A DNA stretch of 64,000 nt from Rhabdornis inornatus (GCA_013397075.1 VWZS01000496.1:558001-622000); one strand, 5' to 3'. Counted from the first letter of the stretch, positions 39,569 to 52,373 are shown. Notes: generated by a model from the letters alone, not told the origin. Translations and numbers: made by a program.

Positions 39569-40869
39569 TATCAAATATGTAGGCTGCTGGTAGGGATGCC
39601 TTCTTTTCACCTTCAGTGCAGAATTCTGCTAAATGAATGTTAAATTGAGTTAATAACTGGGAGTTGGAAAAAGAAGGGAACAGTAAATATTTCAAATGAA
39701 AAATAAAAGTTCAGAAGTGCATCATGTTATCAGGAGGCAAATAATCCTGATCATTCAAAGATCTGGTTGTCTTGTGCATTTATTTGTAATAAATGGTTCA
39801 GTTTTGTTAAGAGTCAGCACCCAAGGAGATGAGTAAGCTGTACTGTGCTGGAAATGTATATCAGTTTATATATGTTGTCCAGAATGTTTCAAAAATTCAG
39901 ATAGTCTCAGAAATAATGGCAAGAGAAACAAGAGCACTCTTAAGGAAACCTTCACTTTTGATCAAAGATCTTATCTCATGCCCTTGGGTGGATATACAGT
40001 AGTATGTTAATAACATAAATGTTAGGGCTAGAACTAAACATATTAAGGTATAATTACTGTCAGTTTGCTTCTAAAATTATACCCATTAACTTTAACACTT
40101 TGAGTTGTAATAATTTTCTAATGCAGGTTGTTTTGAAATAAAATAACAGCCCAAGAGAAGAGGGTCATTTTTGTGTTATTATTTTTCCTCCAGAGGTTAA
40201 ACAGGTGAGGTGTGGCTAACTGGGGTGTGGAAGCATTTCAGATGCTTGAGAGGGTGTTTCAACCCTCAGAGTGTCTTCAGATGATCTGCCTGTATTTCTT
40301 TCCTGTGAAGGACAAAAGTGCTTCCCAATTCAGTATTATTTTAAAGGATATGATACTGTATTGTGTTGTAATCTATTTGTGTGATATTTATATGATATGG
40401 GCACAGAAATTCAGTGTAAAAGTTAGATGGTTGTTAAAAATTGCTTACATAATTTGTAGAATAGCATTTTTAAAATGTCCATATTTAAATAAAATGCAGA
40501 GGTGAAATTTTAATGGTGAGACCATGCTATCATGTTTTTTATATTTTGCTATATAAACTATTGTGTTTTGCTATATTAAACATGTAATTGGATTAGCCTT
40601 CTGACATGGAGAGAACTGCATATCCTTTTCAAAGACATTTAGAAATAAAAATCAGTTTGTAATTGTCCTTGCCTTACCCCTTTCTCCCTTTCCCCTTATC
40701 TTTCTGCCTTCCTGATTTTTTAAGGTATCCTCCACTTTCCTTTTAGTTTCCAGGAGAAACTACCTGAGATACACAGTTCAGAGCCACAAAAGAGCAGCTA
40801 ATCAGGGATAAATCTTGTTGAAAAAAATGTGTATGTGCTGGCTATTAACTTTTCTTCTCTATGCTTCAG

Positions 40870-41016
40870 GTCAGAGGTGTAAAAGGAGTCTTTTTGGCCA
40901 ACCAGAAAATTGATGGGAAAGTTACAACTCTGATAACTTATAACAAAGGCCGTGACTGGGATTTCCTGAACCCTCCAGACATCGATATGAACGGCAAACC
41001 GACCAACTGCAAACCT
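40870..41016 (+). CDS. SORCS2: SORCS2 exon G (VPS10 beta-propeller)
   Basis: 147 bp, 49 codons, phase 0 at both ends; acceptor CTTCAG, donor GTAAGG. It encodes VRGVKGVFLANQKIDGKVTT, then LITYNKGRDWDFLNPPDID, then MNGKPTNCKP. TYNKGRDW is an Asp-box. The Cys near the end (TNCKP) precedes the next exon's PDC, and the two lie close enough to be structurally linked. The SorCS1/3 counterpart has a different linker (GSPVHCLLPFC), which supports the SorCS2 call. Confidence 0.95.
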
Positions 41017-42371
41017 GTAAGGGGCTCTTTTTGGTGTATCCTCCCTCTAAAGTGAGCAAGAACTATCTGCATGGTAGGATGTGCAGTCGTTCCAACAGCC
41101 CAAGAGCTTAATGCTGAGTTTACCAGCCCAAGTAGCAGGCAAATGTACTTGCATTGCATGAGCTGTAGTTCCACAGGCTCTTTGTCCAGTCATTGGGTAG
41201 AGTGAGTAGTCAGGGCTTTCTGGTGCACTGCATTTTGCATTTGAGATCACTTTGACAAAAAGAGGATACATTTCTTGTGTGTCAACCACACCACCCAATT
41301 CAGAATAATCATGACAGTCATTTGTGTCTGGATATATGGGGCACATCATGAGTCAAACAGAGATTACCAATAATTTTTCTCTTTCCATCTCTTCATATTT
41401 TTGTTTCATAATAAACCAAGGTAACCCTTGGTTCCCTGTTAGAGGGAACTCCTGACAGTCGTTTGAAAATAAATACCACAGTAACTTACATAAAATATTC
41501 CTTACTTTCTGTAAGATATTATTTCTGTTTGTTTAGATGTCCCAAGTGCCCATAGTATTTAGCTATTTGCAAGGCTATAGTGAAAACCTTGTCTTTTTCT
41601 CACTGACTCTCTACTCCTGGGGACTCAAAGCTCTGCATTGGTGGGCAAAATAAATGTTTGTAGTCCTGGCACTGCCAGAGCTTTACTCCCTCTCCACATG
41701 GCAGAAGTGGAGGGCTGGAGCTGGTTCCCTTTTGAAGAGTTCAGGGCTGCAGGGTTCCACCTGCAGGGTCTGGTGCAGATCTGTCTGAGATGATTGCAGT
41801 GGCAGCAGCTCCCTGGTGGTGCTGGCAGCTGGCTCCTGGTAAAGCTCCTGGTCACATTGGTGTGAGCAATATGACCTTGGAGTACACTGCACCAAGGGCA
41901 AGAAGCAGTAATTTGCTTAGCAAGGAGGCATGATATGCTTTAAAGTCATTATGCTATTTTTCACACCACTATTTTTACTAAAAAAGGCATTTCAGCCCGA
42001 ACAGTTGTCCCTAATCATAATTTTACCATTTACCTGGGACCAACAAGAATGCAATACTTGTTGCTGTTAGTTAAACATTTTTAAGCAATTATTCTGTCAG
42101 AAGGGGGTTTATATAATAATGCTGACTTCTTTGAGTTTGGAAATCTTTTTGTTGAGACAGTGGCACACTATGCAGACATCACCAGAGATTCTTGTTATAA
42201 TGTGAAGACTGATACTTCAGACTGGAATTTGGCTCCATGGGAAGCAGCAATTCTTTTTCTTTATGAAGACATACATTGCTGAAGCTGCTCCTTGTCTGGG
42301 CTTTCATTTATTATAGGAGCATAACTGGTAGCAGTGATTTTTACACCTGTTCTCTGCCTCTTCCCCACAAG
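41017..42371 (+). other. SORCS2: SORCS2 intron 7 of the window (1.4 kb)
   Basis: GTAAGG to ACAAG intron, the shortest in the window. The stretch 41625-41900 is G/C-richer than its surroundings and may be an old repeat, but I could not identify it. Nothing else recognised. Confidence 0.85.
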
Positions 42372-42474
42372 CCTGATTGTTACCTTCACCTCCATCTCCG
42401 GTGGGCAGACAATCCCTATGTGTCAGGCACAGTGCACACCAAGGACACTGCACCAGGACTCATAATGGGGGCAG
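42372..42474 (+). CDS. SORCS2: SORCS2 exon H (VPS10 beta-propeller)
   Basis: 103 bp, entering in phase 0 and leaving with one base of a Gly codon; acceptor CCACAAG, donor GTAAGT. It encodes PDCYLHLHLRWADNPYVSG then TVHTKDTAPGLIMGA. This stretch is one of the best discriminators within the family: LHLHLRWADNPYVSGTVHTK matches SorCS2, while SorCS1 has LHLHLQLSENPYSSGRI. TAPGL is shared by all. The exon skips in-frame only together with exon I (103 + 77 = 180). Confidence 0.96.
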
Positions 42475-44152
42475 GTAAGTGCATGACATGACTTTTTAAG
42501 ACCTGAAATGTGGCAGGGGTTCTTTGTAGATCCAGTCTTTGGATTTGTAAGAATACCATGCTACAAACATGCCAAAATAAGGCTTTCCTGAAGAATAATC
42601 CTTTATGAAATCTTCTGAACAATTCAGTATAAATTAATGGAAAGCCTAGAGTTCTGTCTTCTCACACTGAGCTATATCCATCACCTGGGTACATCATGCT
42701 CTGCTGTGCTGTGCAGTACCTCCTTCCCCACTGGTGTGCTCTGGAGGTGTGATGGTGACTGAAGGACAGGTCCTGCATTCTTTTTCTCTGGAAGTGATGT
42801 GTTGGCCCCCCCATCATCATGAATAACCCAGAAAAACTGATGGAAACAGTGGTCAAGCCTTTGTTCTTTAAGCCTAGATACAGATAATTTGTCTTGTAAT
42901 TTTTATTAATTATTTTCTGCCTATAGAGAGATGGATTGAAAGAGGCAAATGTATCGCTGTGTTGGAAACAATGCTGGGTGTGGCTTCTCCATTATAACTT
43001 ACATCTGGAGTCATGTCACTATGAAGTGGAATTTAATAAAGGAAATTTCATTGCAGTGTTGAGCACTCATCAAGAAAAAATATTCATATAACTCAGTTTT
43101 GCTTTGTATCTTTGTAATCCATCTATTCATCTTATTTAATCTTATGTTTCTTTGTTTCAAAATTGTCTAAATTTTAATGATTCTAAGAGCTTTTTAAAAT
43201 TGTATTATTTTATTCTTATGTTATGGATAATGTTTAGGTGAAATGCACGCCTGTAGGCTTCTCTTTTCATAAAAGTGTATCTGTTTTTAATGAATAAGGG
43301 CTTCTACTTTATCTTACACTAGTCTCTGACAAACAGCTTACTAAGTTGAAAGTTTCCTGAGAATGTCAAGGTGAGAATATTTGGTGTTTGAAGAGAAGGA
43401 CAGCTGCCAGTATGGTAATCTTGAATATAACTGAAGACTTCAAGTTTTTCTGTAATGTAATGGGACTTTAAAGTAATTTACTGGAGACAGACCTACCTGG
43501 TGAAATGCTGCTATGTTTTTATTGGTACAAATGAGACTAAGAATTTATGCAGTGACCTTGTAGATAGATTCCTGATATGTCTTCAGGTCAAACTTTATGA
43601 ATTCAAATGTTTCACAAAATATCTTCCATTTCAAATGTCTTCTTTTTTCGTGAAAGCACTCGAAATGTAGGTTCTTAATTTTACCCTCATCATATCATGC
43701 TTAAATGCCTTCCAGTAGCAAATTAAGCAGTGAGATTTAATTAGTCAATTATTCCTATTTAATTTTTCTTTCTCTTTGCACTATAATCTGATATATTGAA
43801 CAGCTATTTGTTGAGATGTTGGGTTGTTTTGTAGAAGAGTATTTTGCCCTTAATTCCTTTCTAGAATGGGGTGGCATTGTCTTACTCTGCCAGGTAGAGA
43901 ACTCGTCAACAACTTTCCTCAGTGTGGTCAGGAGGGAGTAGTTTTGATAACATCCTGATATCATGAAGAACTGAACTAATATGTTAAATTTGACTCACTT
44001 GTGGAGCAACCAGTAATGTAATGGGGATGGTAGAAGCCGTCCTTGCTCAGTTGCAAGCCACCATGCTTTTAAGTACCTAAAAAGCTGGAAGGGGTGGTGT
44101 GAAAGTGGGAAAAATTTCCCCAAGAGAGTGCAGTGTGTCCTTTTTCTTGCAG

Positions 44153-44211
44153 AAAATAGATCCCTTTGCCCTGTTTTCTGTAGTTGAAAACAGGGCAAAG
44201 GGATCTATTTT
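44153..44211. repeat. Perfect 26-bp inverted repeat with 7-base loop
   Basis: The left arm (44153-44178, AAAATAGATCCCTTTGCCCT then GTTTTC) is the exact reverse complement of the right arm (44186-44211). The loop is TGTAGTT. Pairing stops directly outside the arms. The total of 59 bases is similar in size to a small pre-miRNA-like hairpin, but there is no sign of processing. No other copy is seen in the window, so it does not look like a transposon. Confidence 0.97.
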
Positions 44212-45020
44212 GGAGCCTTAAAAATTCTATAGAGCAACTGCATCCCCTTGCCAGAATATGACCTGAATCAACTCTGATTTTGACTTGCATTTATATTATT
44301 TGGATGCCCAGGTCATCTGGATTCAGTGCATGTGTTCAGTCTTATCTGACAAACCTGATACCCTTGTAAACTTACACTTCTTATCAGAAATACTTTACAT
44401 AGAGTGAACTTGAATTTCCTTTGGCCTGATCCTTGAAACTGATAATCCTATACAAATCAACATAAGTATTAGGTTCTTAGTACATCCAGGAATCAGGTTA
44501 TTTGGGCCACATCACACACTATTGGAATTTTACTGTTAGATTTAGGGACATCACGTCTTCTGGAAATGACTGAAGATGATAAAGATCCATGAATGTCGGT
44601 TGATCAGAGCATGTCTGGGAATCATTGGTGCCTTGTGCTGTAAAAAGCGAAATTATTCTCAGGATGAAATAGGTAAATAATTGCCAACAGAGAGAGGAAA
44701 ATATTAACACTCTGGAAAAATACTGTACAGTGACATTACTAATGCAACTGTGTACAATTTAGATCATCAATTTACAGGACCAGTGAGCAGGTGCTAAGAA
44801 GGTCTCTTTGCCATTTGAGGGAAATAGAGAGTATTTACAAGAAAACCCCCATTAGCTAAAAAACTAAAGGACAATATTTAATCCTTTTTTTTTTTTTCCT
44901 GGAAGTGTAACCACGGGGTAGAAACAAGTGGTGCAAGCAAGTGGATAAGAACTGGAAATATGGTTTCTAAGCATGAGAACCCTATTGATCAAAAAGAAAA
45001 AAAAATCCCTTTAAAAAGTG

Positions 45021-45046
45021 GATTTTGGCTTCCGATTTTGGCTTCT
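45021..45046 (+). repeat. 13-bp tandem duplication
   Basis: GATTTTGGCTTCC at 45021-45033 is followed directly by GATTTTGGCTTCT at 45034-45046, one mismatch. Confidence 0.9.
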
Positions 45047-47154
45047 TTCTAGGAGGCTTATACAACAGAGCTGCTTGTGGTAATGGAAAAGCTATTCTGT
45101 GACTTAAGTACAGTTTTGATATGGAAAATGCTGGGAAAATCAGAGATCAGGGACGACTGAATATTGTTTTAATTTTAAAAAGGAATAATTAAATGGTGAA
45201 CTGCATTAAGACCTAGAAAATTGGGAAAATTTAACACCTTTAATAAAATGTTAAAGTTGCATGTTTTTAAACTAATGTTTACAAATAAAAATCCCAGTCT
45301 GTTAAATTTGCATAAATAGTTCTCAAGAATGCATACTTTTAACTTATGTCTATATATAAATTATTCAGACAGAATATTAAATTTTGTAGCTGCATACGAA
45401 AGTGGTATTTTAAATAACGGCTTTGCTCTCTTTAAGAAATGCAATAGGATTTTGCATTTTCATTTGATTTTTGTGCATTTTAATCTTGGCAACAACTTCT
45501 ATTTCTCACAGCATCAGCTATGAAATGTGTGTCAATTGATGTGTAAATTTTTACTATAAACTTGCTAAGGACTTTTCTATGAAAAATGTTTAGAGAAATG
45601 TAGCTTTTTCAGGTGCTAGTTTACAATAATTGCCTGCTTAGCTTCCAATCCAGATGGCAAATCAAGCAAGCAGTAAGTTCTGCACATTCATACAAATTGA
45701 GGAAGTGCTGGAAAAGTTCTGTTTACTTTTTGTCATATCAAGGCCAAATGTAATTGCATACATTGTGATGAATGTCTATCATTTTTCACAGAAATAGCAT
45801 GCTAGGATGCTTCTATAAAAAAAGAATAAGAGATCAGGGAGATGATTGAGCATTCCCCAGTACATTATGGAGCGAACATCCGGAAATTCCTTTAAATTTT
45901 TGTTAGGTTCCTCTCTTTTGATTCCCCACTCCCTCATCTGAACACATCTTCAGCTTGCCAGGCAAAACTGTGTGTCTGGGAGATTTAAATACAAATTGGT
46001 TGTATGTTTGTTCTATACTGTGACTACAAGACTGCAAACCATGAAATTTTAACTTACCGTGCATGGCCCGAAGATGTTACAACTGTATTAATTGCCAGCA
46101 ATCCAGGCAAGGCACATCTCTCTTTTTGGAGTAGGTGTTTGCCTGTATGCTAAATTTAAGTGACTGGAAAAGATTTTCCATATTAGAAGGATTATCTAAA
46201 CGTTGCATATGGGGATTATTTCTTTTTACTGTAAACATGTCCAAAGTCACATATAAAAATATGGGTAAACACAGTGATAACTAGCACTTAAAACATGTAA
46301 ATTGATGGTCAATTTTAAATGACGTCATCTTCCATATATTTTGTGACCCAGTAAAACCTGCCAAAATGCCCAACTCTTGAGATCTGTATTGAGAGCTGTG
46401 TTTTTCACAGCTATACCACCTTTCCAGAGAACTTTGCTGGCCACTAGACATCACTGAAAAACATTGCTTTCTTTCACATCCCTGTGCTACCAGCTGCTGA
46501 ACTGTCATGTGCAGGGTTACAGAAAGCTTGGAGAACTGTGTTGAATAGTACTTAGTGCCTCTGTATTCTTGTTTTTGGTACTGCCACTCCTGCAAGGATG
46601 GAACATGTGATTTTATGTAGTTACTTAATATTAGCCTTTACTCAGGAAAAGTGAAGAAGCAGAAGATTTCATTTATCCCAAAACACAGTTTGAAAAGTTT
46701 TCTAAGAATGCAAGAATCAGAATTGAAAAATTACTGTTCTTAATAAAAAACTGAAAAATGCAGGCCAAAATGTTTCCTTTTGCTTCATGAATAGAAGAAG
46801 TGTCAGAACATAAAAGCAGAGAAAAACTGACTCAGGCCGAGTCCATCTAGCACAGTATCCTGGCTGTGTTGGTGACAGATGCCTTTGGGAGAGTGTTTCA
46901 GGACAATTCAGGTGTATATCATCCCCCAGGCATTGGAGAAGACACACATATGAGAGTCATTTAGTTACAAAAAGAGTACAAAATATTGTAAGAAAATCTT
47001 GAGAAATTTCTATATTACGAACAAAACTTCATGAAACTGGATGGCAAACACTCCGTGTTGTGTATGAGAGGAGTTTTCAGGGCACTCAGATCAGAAGTCA
47101 TGTTAGAATTGGTACCATTTGTAGCTGTGGCTAATATAGCTTTGGAATGGTTTA

Positions 47155-47706
47155 AGTCCAGCCAGCAGCTCAGCATCACACAGCTCCTTGCTCACTTCCC
47201 CTCCAGGAGGGAAGGAATTGGGAGGGTAAAAATTAGGAAACTCATGGATTGAGATAAGAGTAGCTTAATAACTGAAATAAAATAATAATAATAAATGGTA
47301 ATGAAAAGAAAAAGGACAGAGAGAAATGAAACTCAAGAAAGAGAAGTGATATAAATGAAAACAGTTGCTCACCTCCAACCACCTGGTGTCCAGCCTGTCC
47401 CTGAGTAATGCCCCTGCACCAACCTCTCCCCCAGTTTATTGCTGAACATGATGGCATATGGCCTGGAATATCCCCAGGGTCAGTTGTCCTAGCTGTGCCC
47501 ATTTCCAATTCCTTGTGCATCCCCTGTCTCCTCACTGGTGGGGTGGGGTGAGGAGCAAAAAAGGCCTTGACTCTGTGTAAGCACTGCCCAGCAGTACTGA
47601 AAACATCTTTGTATTGTCATCAACACCGTTTTCAGTACAAGTCCAAAACACAGCCCTGTACCAGGTGCTGTGAAGAAAATTAACTCTTCCACAGCCCAAA
47701 ACACCA
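47155..47706 (-). mobile_element. Avian ERVL-type LTR, antisense, degraded
   Basis: The stretch has the succession of motifs I associate with a common bird endogenous-retrovirus LTR: AACTCATGGATTGAGATAA, an AAT-rich repeat (47279-47295), TGGAATATCCC, CTCACTGGTGGGGTGGGGTG, GGCCTTGACTCTGTGTAAGC and GAAGAAAATTAACTC near the right end. In that family these appear on the strand opposite to transcription, hence the minus call. No target duplication could be fixed, so both ends are approximate. No retroviral gene is attached, so it is most likely a solo LTR. It is a different family from 52193-53283. Confidence 0.7.
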
Positions 47707-49924
47707 CCTGCCTTCAGCTGATTACCCATTCCAGTTGCAGTAACTTTTCCAGTATGAACCTGAGTTGCCTTCAGTGTATTAGATTACATTTACTTGTTCC
47801 CCCAGATGGATTTTGAGATTTAACACAAACCCACTAAAATGATAGAAAAGTTTCTGTGCTGTAGTGGCACACCTGAGGAGCTACTACAGATATTTACAGC
47901 TTTGTAATAAGAAGATTTTGGTGTGGCCCACCAGGCTAAGTATTACACTGATATTTGGGGGATATGGTATAGTCCAAGCACTTCAGGACATAGTGGGAAT
48001 GATACTTAAACATTGTTGGCTTCCAGTCTTGGGCTGAGCATAATTGTTTTTTTCTCACTTTCTCATGTCACTTGATCACAATGTCAGTTGTGCTCACGTT
48101 ATTGGCTGCCACACTTACCACAAATATGTTTTATAATTCTCCTTAGATATGTCATGGAAAGTTTCAGAATTTCTTAGTTCTACTTTGAGTGCTGCTGTGG
48201 TTTTGCAGTTGTTTGTTTGCGGTGTTATTAATATCAGGGTTTTTTGCATTTCATTTGATGCAAATTGGAGCTGTTGTAAAGGGGTTTATGGGGTGCCATT
48301 ACACACACTGTGTTAAGTTAGCTCGCTTATCCAGCAACACAACACTCTGCAAGGTAGCTGGAGCCTAAAATTATTCACCTTACTTCAAATCTCAAAAAGA
48401 ACAAAATACTCCAAATCTTTGAAGTCTTTTTTCTTATTAGCATATTGAAAAACAAAATTAAAACAATGGAACTTTTTAACTAGAGAAAACTGATAACTCT
48501 TGTGTCACACATTAAATAGAAAGATTTACTAATAAAAGTGGAGGGAGTTCACTTAGATCTTTGAAGGACTTGGTTTTATTCCAGTTTTACTTTGTCAGGC
48601 TAACAGCTTTCAGAGTGGCTTTTCTGGGGCTTATAAAACTTGTGCATCACTATGTGTTCCTGTGGAAATTTCCTTCTGTCTGTCACATCTCATATTTGGC
48701 TGCATGGGTGCTTCCCACTGCACTTTGCAGGAGCCTGCCTGTCTCCCCTGGTGTTGCAGCTTTCCTTCTTTTGTCCTTGCCTGCTTTTTCTTTCTGAATC
48801 CACTGATGCTCTTTTTCAGCAAGCCATGGTATGCGGTACCCACAGAGCAAGCTCCAACTGCACTGAGTTTTATACTTCCTTGCAGAAAGGTGGTTTTGAT
48901 TTTTTTGGTTGGTTTTTTTTTTCTGCTTGAAGACTTCATTTTACAAAGTTTGCAAAATTTTGTCATATAATTGTGTGTCCAAAAAATCTGGGAGCAATGA
49001 AAATTACAGCCTTCATTAATGACACAATTAAACATTGTGTCAGCAATGAGCAGGTCCTGCATGCACCACTTCTGGGCTTCCACCCTTGGCCCATGCATGG
49101 ACTGTTTTCCAAGGTCAAACATCACTGAAGTCTTTTTTTCCCAAAGCAGTGTCCCAGATTCTGTTCCCGTTGGCATCAGTTGTGTTTTAGGCAGAATGAA
49201 AAGTCTCTGGAATTATAACTGATCCCACCAATTCCTTTTGCTCTTTTACCAAGAAAAGACAGTAAAGGTAAAATCAGAACTAGGAGAAGTCATGTCTATC
49301 TTTTGACAGAGATGCAATTACAATACTCTTGCTAATATTGTTACTAAACCAGCTGGATAGAAAAGGCTTTTTAATGAAGCACAAGTAAATGCTGTTTAGT
49401 TTACAGACTAATTTTCCATTACCAAGGCAATTTACCACTGAATTCTTTAAAGTGCAGATCCCTAGCAATGCTCAAAATAAAGACCTACTCATGCAAGTAG
49501 AATTCAGTAAGTGGTGAAACAAGGTAAACAGCAGGAGCAAAACTAACACTGCATTCATTAAAGTTCTCTGTGTAAAGAAGAGTGGAGACTGACAGCAGTA
49601 TGTTAGATTCTAGGAAGCAAATACATATTTCTGTTTTCAGCTGTCCTGTAGAAAATATTCTGTGATTAACTGCAGAAGCACAAGAACATACGCATTCACA
49701 GGTGATACAGCAGTGAAAAGTATAACAGAAGAAAGTAAGAATAGCAAAAGAAATGTATTTTGTATACGCAGTTAAATCTTCCTTCCCTTCCTTCAGCTCT
49801 GAGAAGGTGATTTCTCATTCATCTCTCCTTCTAGTGATCAGATTAATTATAAAGCTGTATTTGGGGAGAAAATATAATCAAATTAATGTGTGAAGCTTTC
49901 CTTTTGGAACTATTTCATGTGTTA

Positions 49925-50163
49925 TATTCATGGGAGGTGTAGGTTAGATATTGAGAAAAGGGTTTTCACCCAGAGGGTGGTTGGGCACTGGAACAGGGTT
50001 CCCGGGGAAAGGGTAACAGGATCAAGCCTGCCTGAATTGAAGAAGCATTTGGACAATGCTCTCAGGAACAGTGCGGCTCTTGGGGTGTCCTGTGCAGGGC
50101 CAGGAATTGGATTCGCTATTCTTGATGGGTCCCTTCCAACTCAACATATTCTATGATTCTATG
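49925..50163 (+). mobile_element. CR1 LINE 3' end, sense orientation
   Basis: About 240 bases that match the CR1 3' region well: ATGGGAGGTGTAGG, GTTTTCACCCAGAGGGTGG, GGGCACTGGAACAGGGTTCC, CAAGCCTGCCTGAATTGAAG, GGTCCCTTCCAACTC. It ends in two tandem ATTCTATG octamers (50148-50163), the hallmark 3' end of avian CR1. 5'-truncated like most copies and comparatively well preserved. A small open frame across it (49890-50156) is the translation of CR1 3' sequence, not a gene. Confidence 0.93.
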
Positions 50164-51475
50164 ACCAACTAAATCTGTGCTGAATTCTCTGATAAATGAG
50201 AGTGTGTGCAAAGATGAAATGGAATGTTGGAAAGATGAAAACCCACGAAAAGCACAAGAATGGGAAATGGCATCTTCTGAACTGTTAGATGCAATTTAAA
50301 GGAATTAACTGATTCCTATAAATCCCTGATTCAATATAAGTATTCCAATCCTGTCCAGGATGTATTTAGGGTTAAATGATGTCGAGTTATCCTGTTAAAG
50401 AGTGGAGCACATGCAACCTTGATGGTCTAAATAGACTGTGTATTTTGGGCAGTGGGTGCTGTTGTTCCTCTTGGGAACCTTTCAGCACCAGTAAGCACAC
50501 TCTGCATAAACAGATCTGGTTTAATGGTTAAAAACCAGCTATTTATATAATGCACAAGTGAAATTTCATAGTGCTATTCTAATCTCAAGTGTTTTCTTTC
50601 GCCATCTCTTCTGCTTAAGAGGATCTGATAATTTTCATCTTATTTCTACTGTGAAAACATGCAAACCACATATGTAAGTCAAAATCCCCAGGAAGATATC
50701 ATTTAGAAGGAATATTGTGCACTGAATGATTCTTCTCTAGAACACTAAACTGCCTGATGGCTTAATAATTTGCTATTTGAAATACTGCATATTAAAAGAT
50801 GGAGATCTCTGTATTTGGGACTGCCTCTGCTATCATCTTCCCCAAGTTTAACACTTCTATTAACTTTACAGGAACCTGAATTCTCCTCGGTGCTATTTGT
50901 CAAAATATTCAGTAACTTTCTGGTTAATATTTAGGTAAATTGAATAATTCTGCTTTCAATTCTTTTGTATTTACTCTTTTTCAAAATCCATGTCTCCTCT
51001 TTTCATGTTGCGTAATTCACCAGATTCTAGTCTAGCTACAGCTTCATCAAGTTGTAAAGATTAAATATTTCATTTAACAGTTTGAGTTCAATGTGAATAA
51101 CTTCACAAAGTATGATTAAGTAGCATTAAGTAAGATGTATGAAACATACATCTTAAATGCATGTTATTTCATAATAAATTTTCAGCATGCAGCAACAGAA
51201 CTAAAATATTGGTCTGACTTCTGCGTTTTGATATTAGAATCAAGTGTCTTTGCTTCCACCTGTGGACAACCTAGCAATGGAAAGGGAGGCTTTGAAATTG
51301 TACATATGTGCTTTTAAAGGATTTTGGTGGTTCTACCAGAAATTAAGTAAGCCTTTCAAATGTGTTCAGTTCTTGCTCTGACCTGGAAACTTCTTACTCA
51401 GACTGGCATCAGGATTAGATCCAATCTCTCTTCCTCGTGTGAATGCAGCCCTTGTTTTCTCCTCTTTTGTGACAG

Positions 51476-51552
51476 GTAACCTGGGGTCCCAGCTGGTTGA
51501 GTATAAAGAAGAGATGTACATAACATCTGACTGTGGGAACACGTGGCGTCAG
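51476..51552 (+). CDS. SORCS2: SORCS2 exon I (VPS10 beta-propeller)
   Basis: 77 bp, entering with two bases of a Gly codon and leaving in phase 0; acceptor GACAG, donor GTATGT. It encodes GNLGSQLVEYKEEMYITSDC followed by GNTWRQ. TSDCGNTW is an Asp-box. YKEEMYITSDCG is specific to SorCS2; SorCS1 has SYTDIGVFISSDGG in this place. The Cys inside the Asp-box is as I remember it for human SorCS2. Confidence 0.95.
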
Positions 51553-52367
51553 GTATGTCAGGAAACATAAATCATCAAGGGAACATGGAAATAATTTTAA
51601 TGTACCAAATGTGATGAATTATGTAATGCTTAACTAATCTTTAGTCTTTTGAAGGAGGTGTTATTATCTCCAGTTTGCTTGGAAACTAAGAGATTATGAA
51701 GGTGATTTTCTAAAACTCAAATTGATCAGGCTGTCAGGTTCTGCTGAAGTTCAAATATTTTGGTCTCTCTAAAGATCTTGTAAGTATCTTATGCAAAAAA
51801 CATAGTGTCTGTTTAGGGTTTTAATAATTTAAGTAATCTTCCTATGCTAATGATGAAGTGGACCTGTACTAGATCTTGCAGTACAAACCGAGCCAAGAGA
51901 CATGGCTGAGGTACAAGGACAAAAATTCTTCTGCTTCATAGTCTGAAAGCTGTTACTTAAGCAAAAACTTTCTCTTCATTGAAACTGAGACAGTTAAAAG
52001 AGATTTGCAAAAAATATTTTTTAAAAGTCTTTTGGTGTGATTTAATAAATTCAGGGACTATAAATACCAAGGTATTAAAAAAACAGTGATATCATAATGC
52101 TATTTGAATTCTGGATGGCTTTTTCTTTCACTGACTAGTGTCGGTTAAAGCATTTCACCTTTCTCAAGTATTGTTTCCTAAACTGCTCTCAGTGTGGTGA
52201 GTTTGCCCTGGGTTGATGCCAGGTGCCCACCAATCTCTCTGTCACTGCTCTCCTCAGCTGGATCGGGGAGGGAGAATATAACAAAAAGCTCCTGGGTTGA
52301 GATAAGGACAGGGAGAAATTGGTCACCAATTACTGTCACAGGCAAAACAGACCCAACTTGGGGGATA

Positions 52368-52373
52368 TTTATT
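52368..52373 (-). terminator. AATAAA polyadenylation signal in the solo LTR (minus strand)
   Basis: TTTATT on the + strand, in the part of the LTR that corresponds to the signal at 14687-14692 of the related copy. It is antisense to SORCS2 and so should not affect host polyadenylation. Confidence 0.6.

Larger units (their letters stand above)
35511..40869 (+). other. SORCS2: SORCS2 intron 6 of the window (5.4 kb)
   Basis: GTAGAT to TTCAG intron; the donor GTAGAT is weaker than its neighbours. Contains a perfect 15-bp tandem duplication (36178-36207), the CAAAAA repeat (36313-36436), a spaced direct repeat (37644-37695), a purine-rich stretch (38943-38972) and a 38-bp tandem duplication (39493-39568). 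No mobile element recognised. Confidence 0.8.
42475..51475 (+). other. SORCS2: SORCS2 intron 8 of the window (9.0 kb)
   Basis: GTAAGT to GACAG intron. It contains a perfect inverted repeat (44153-44211), a 13-bp tandem duplication (45021-45046), an LTR fragment (about 47155-47706, antisense) and a CR1 3' end (49925-50163). A 181-codon minus-strand open frame (48631-49176) has no recognised similarity. The remaining stretches (42475-44150, 44212-47150, 50164-51475) hold nothing recognised. Confidence 0.8.

Noticed and set aside
44153..44211. Annotating the hairpin as a microRNA gene
   Set aside because: A perfect 26-bp stem with a short loop is compatible with one, but there is no seed family, conservation or expression evidence.
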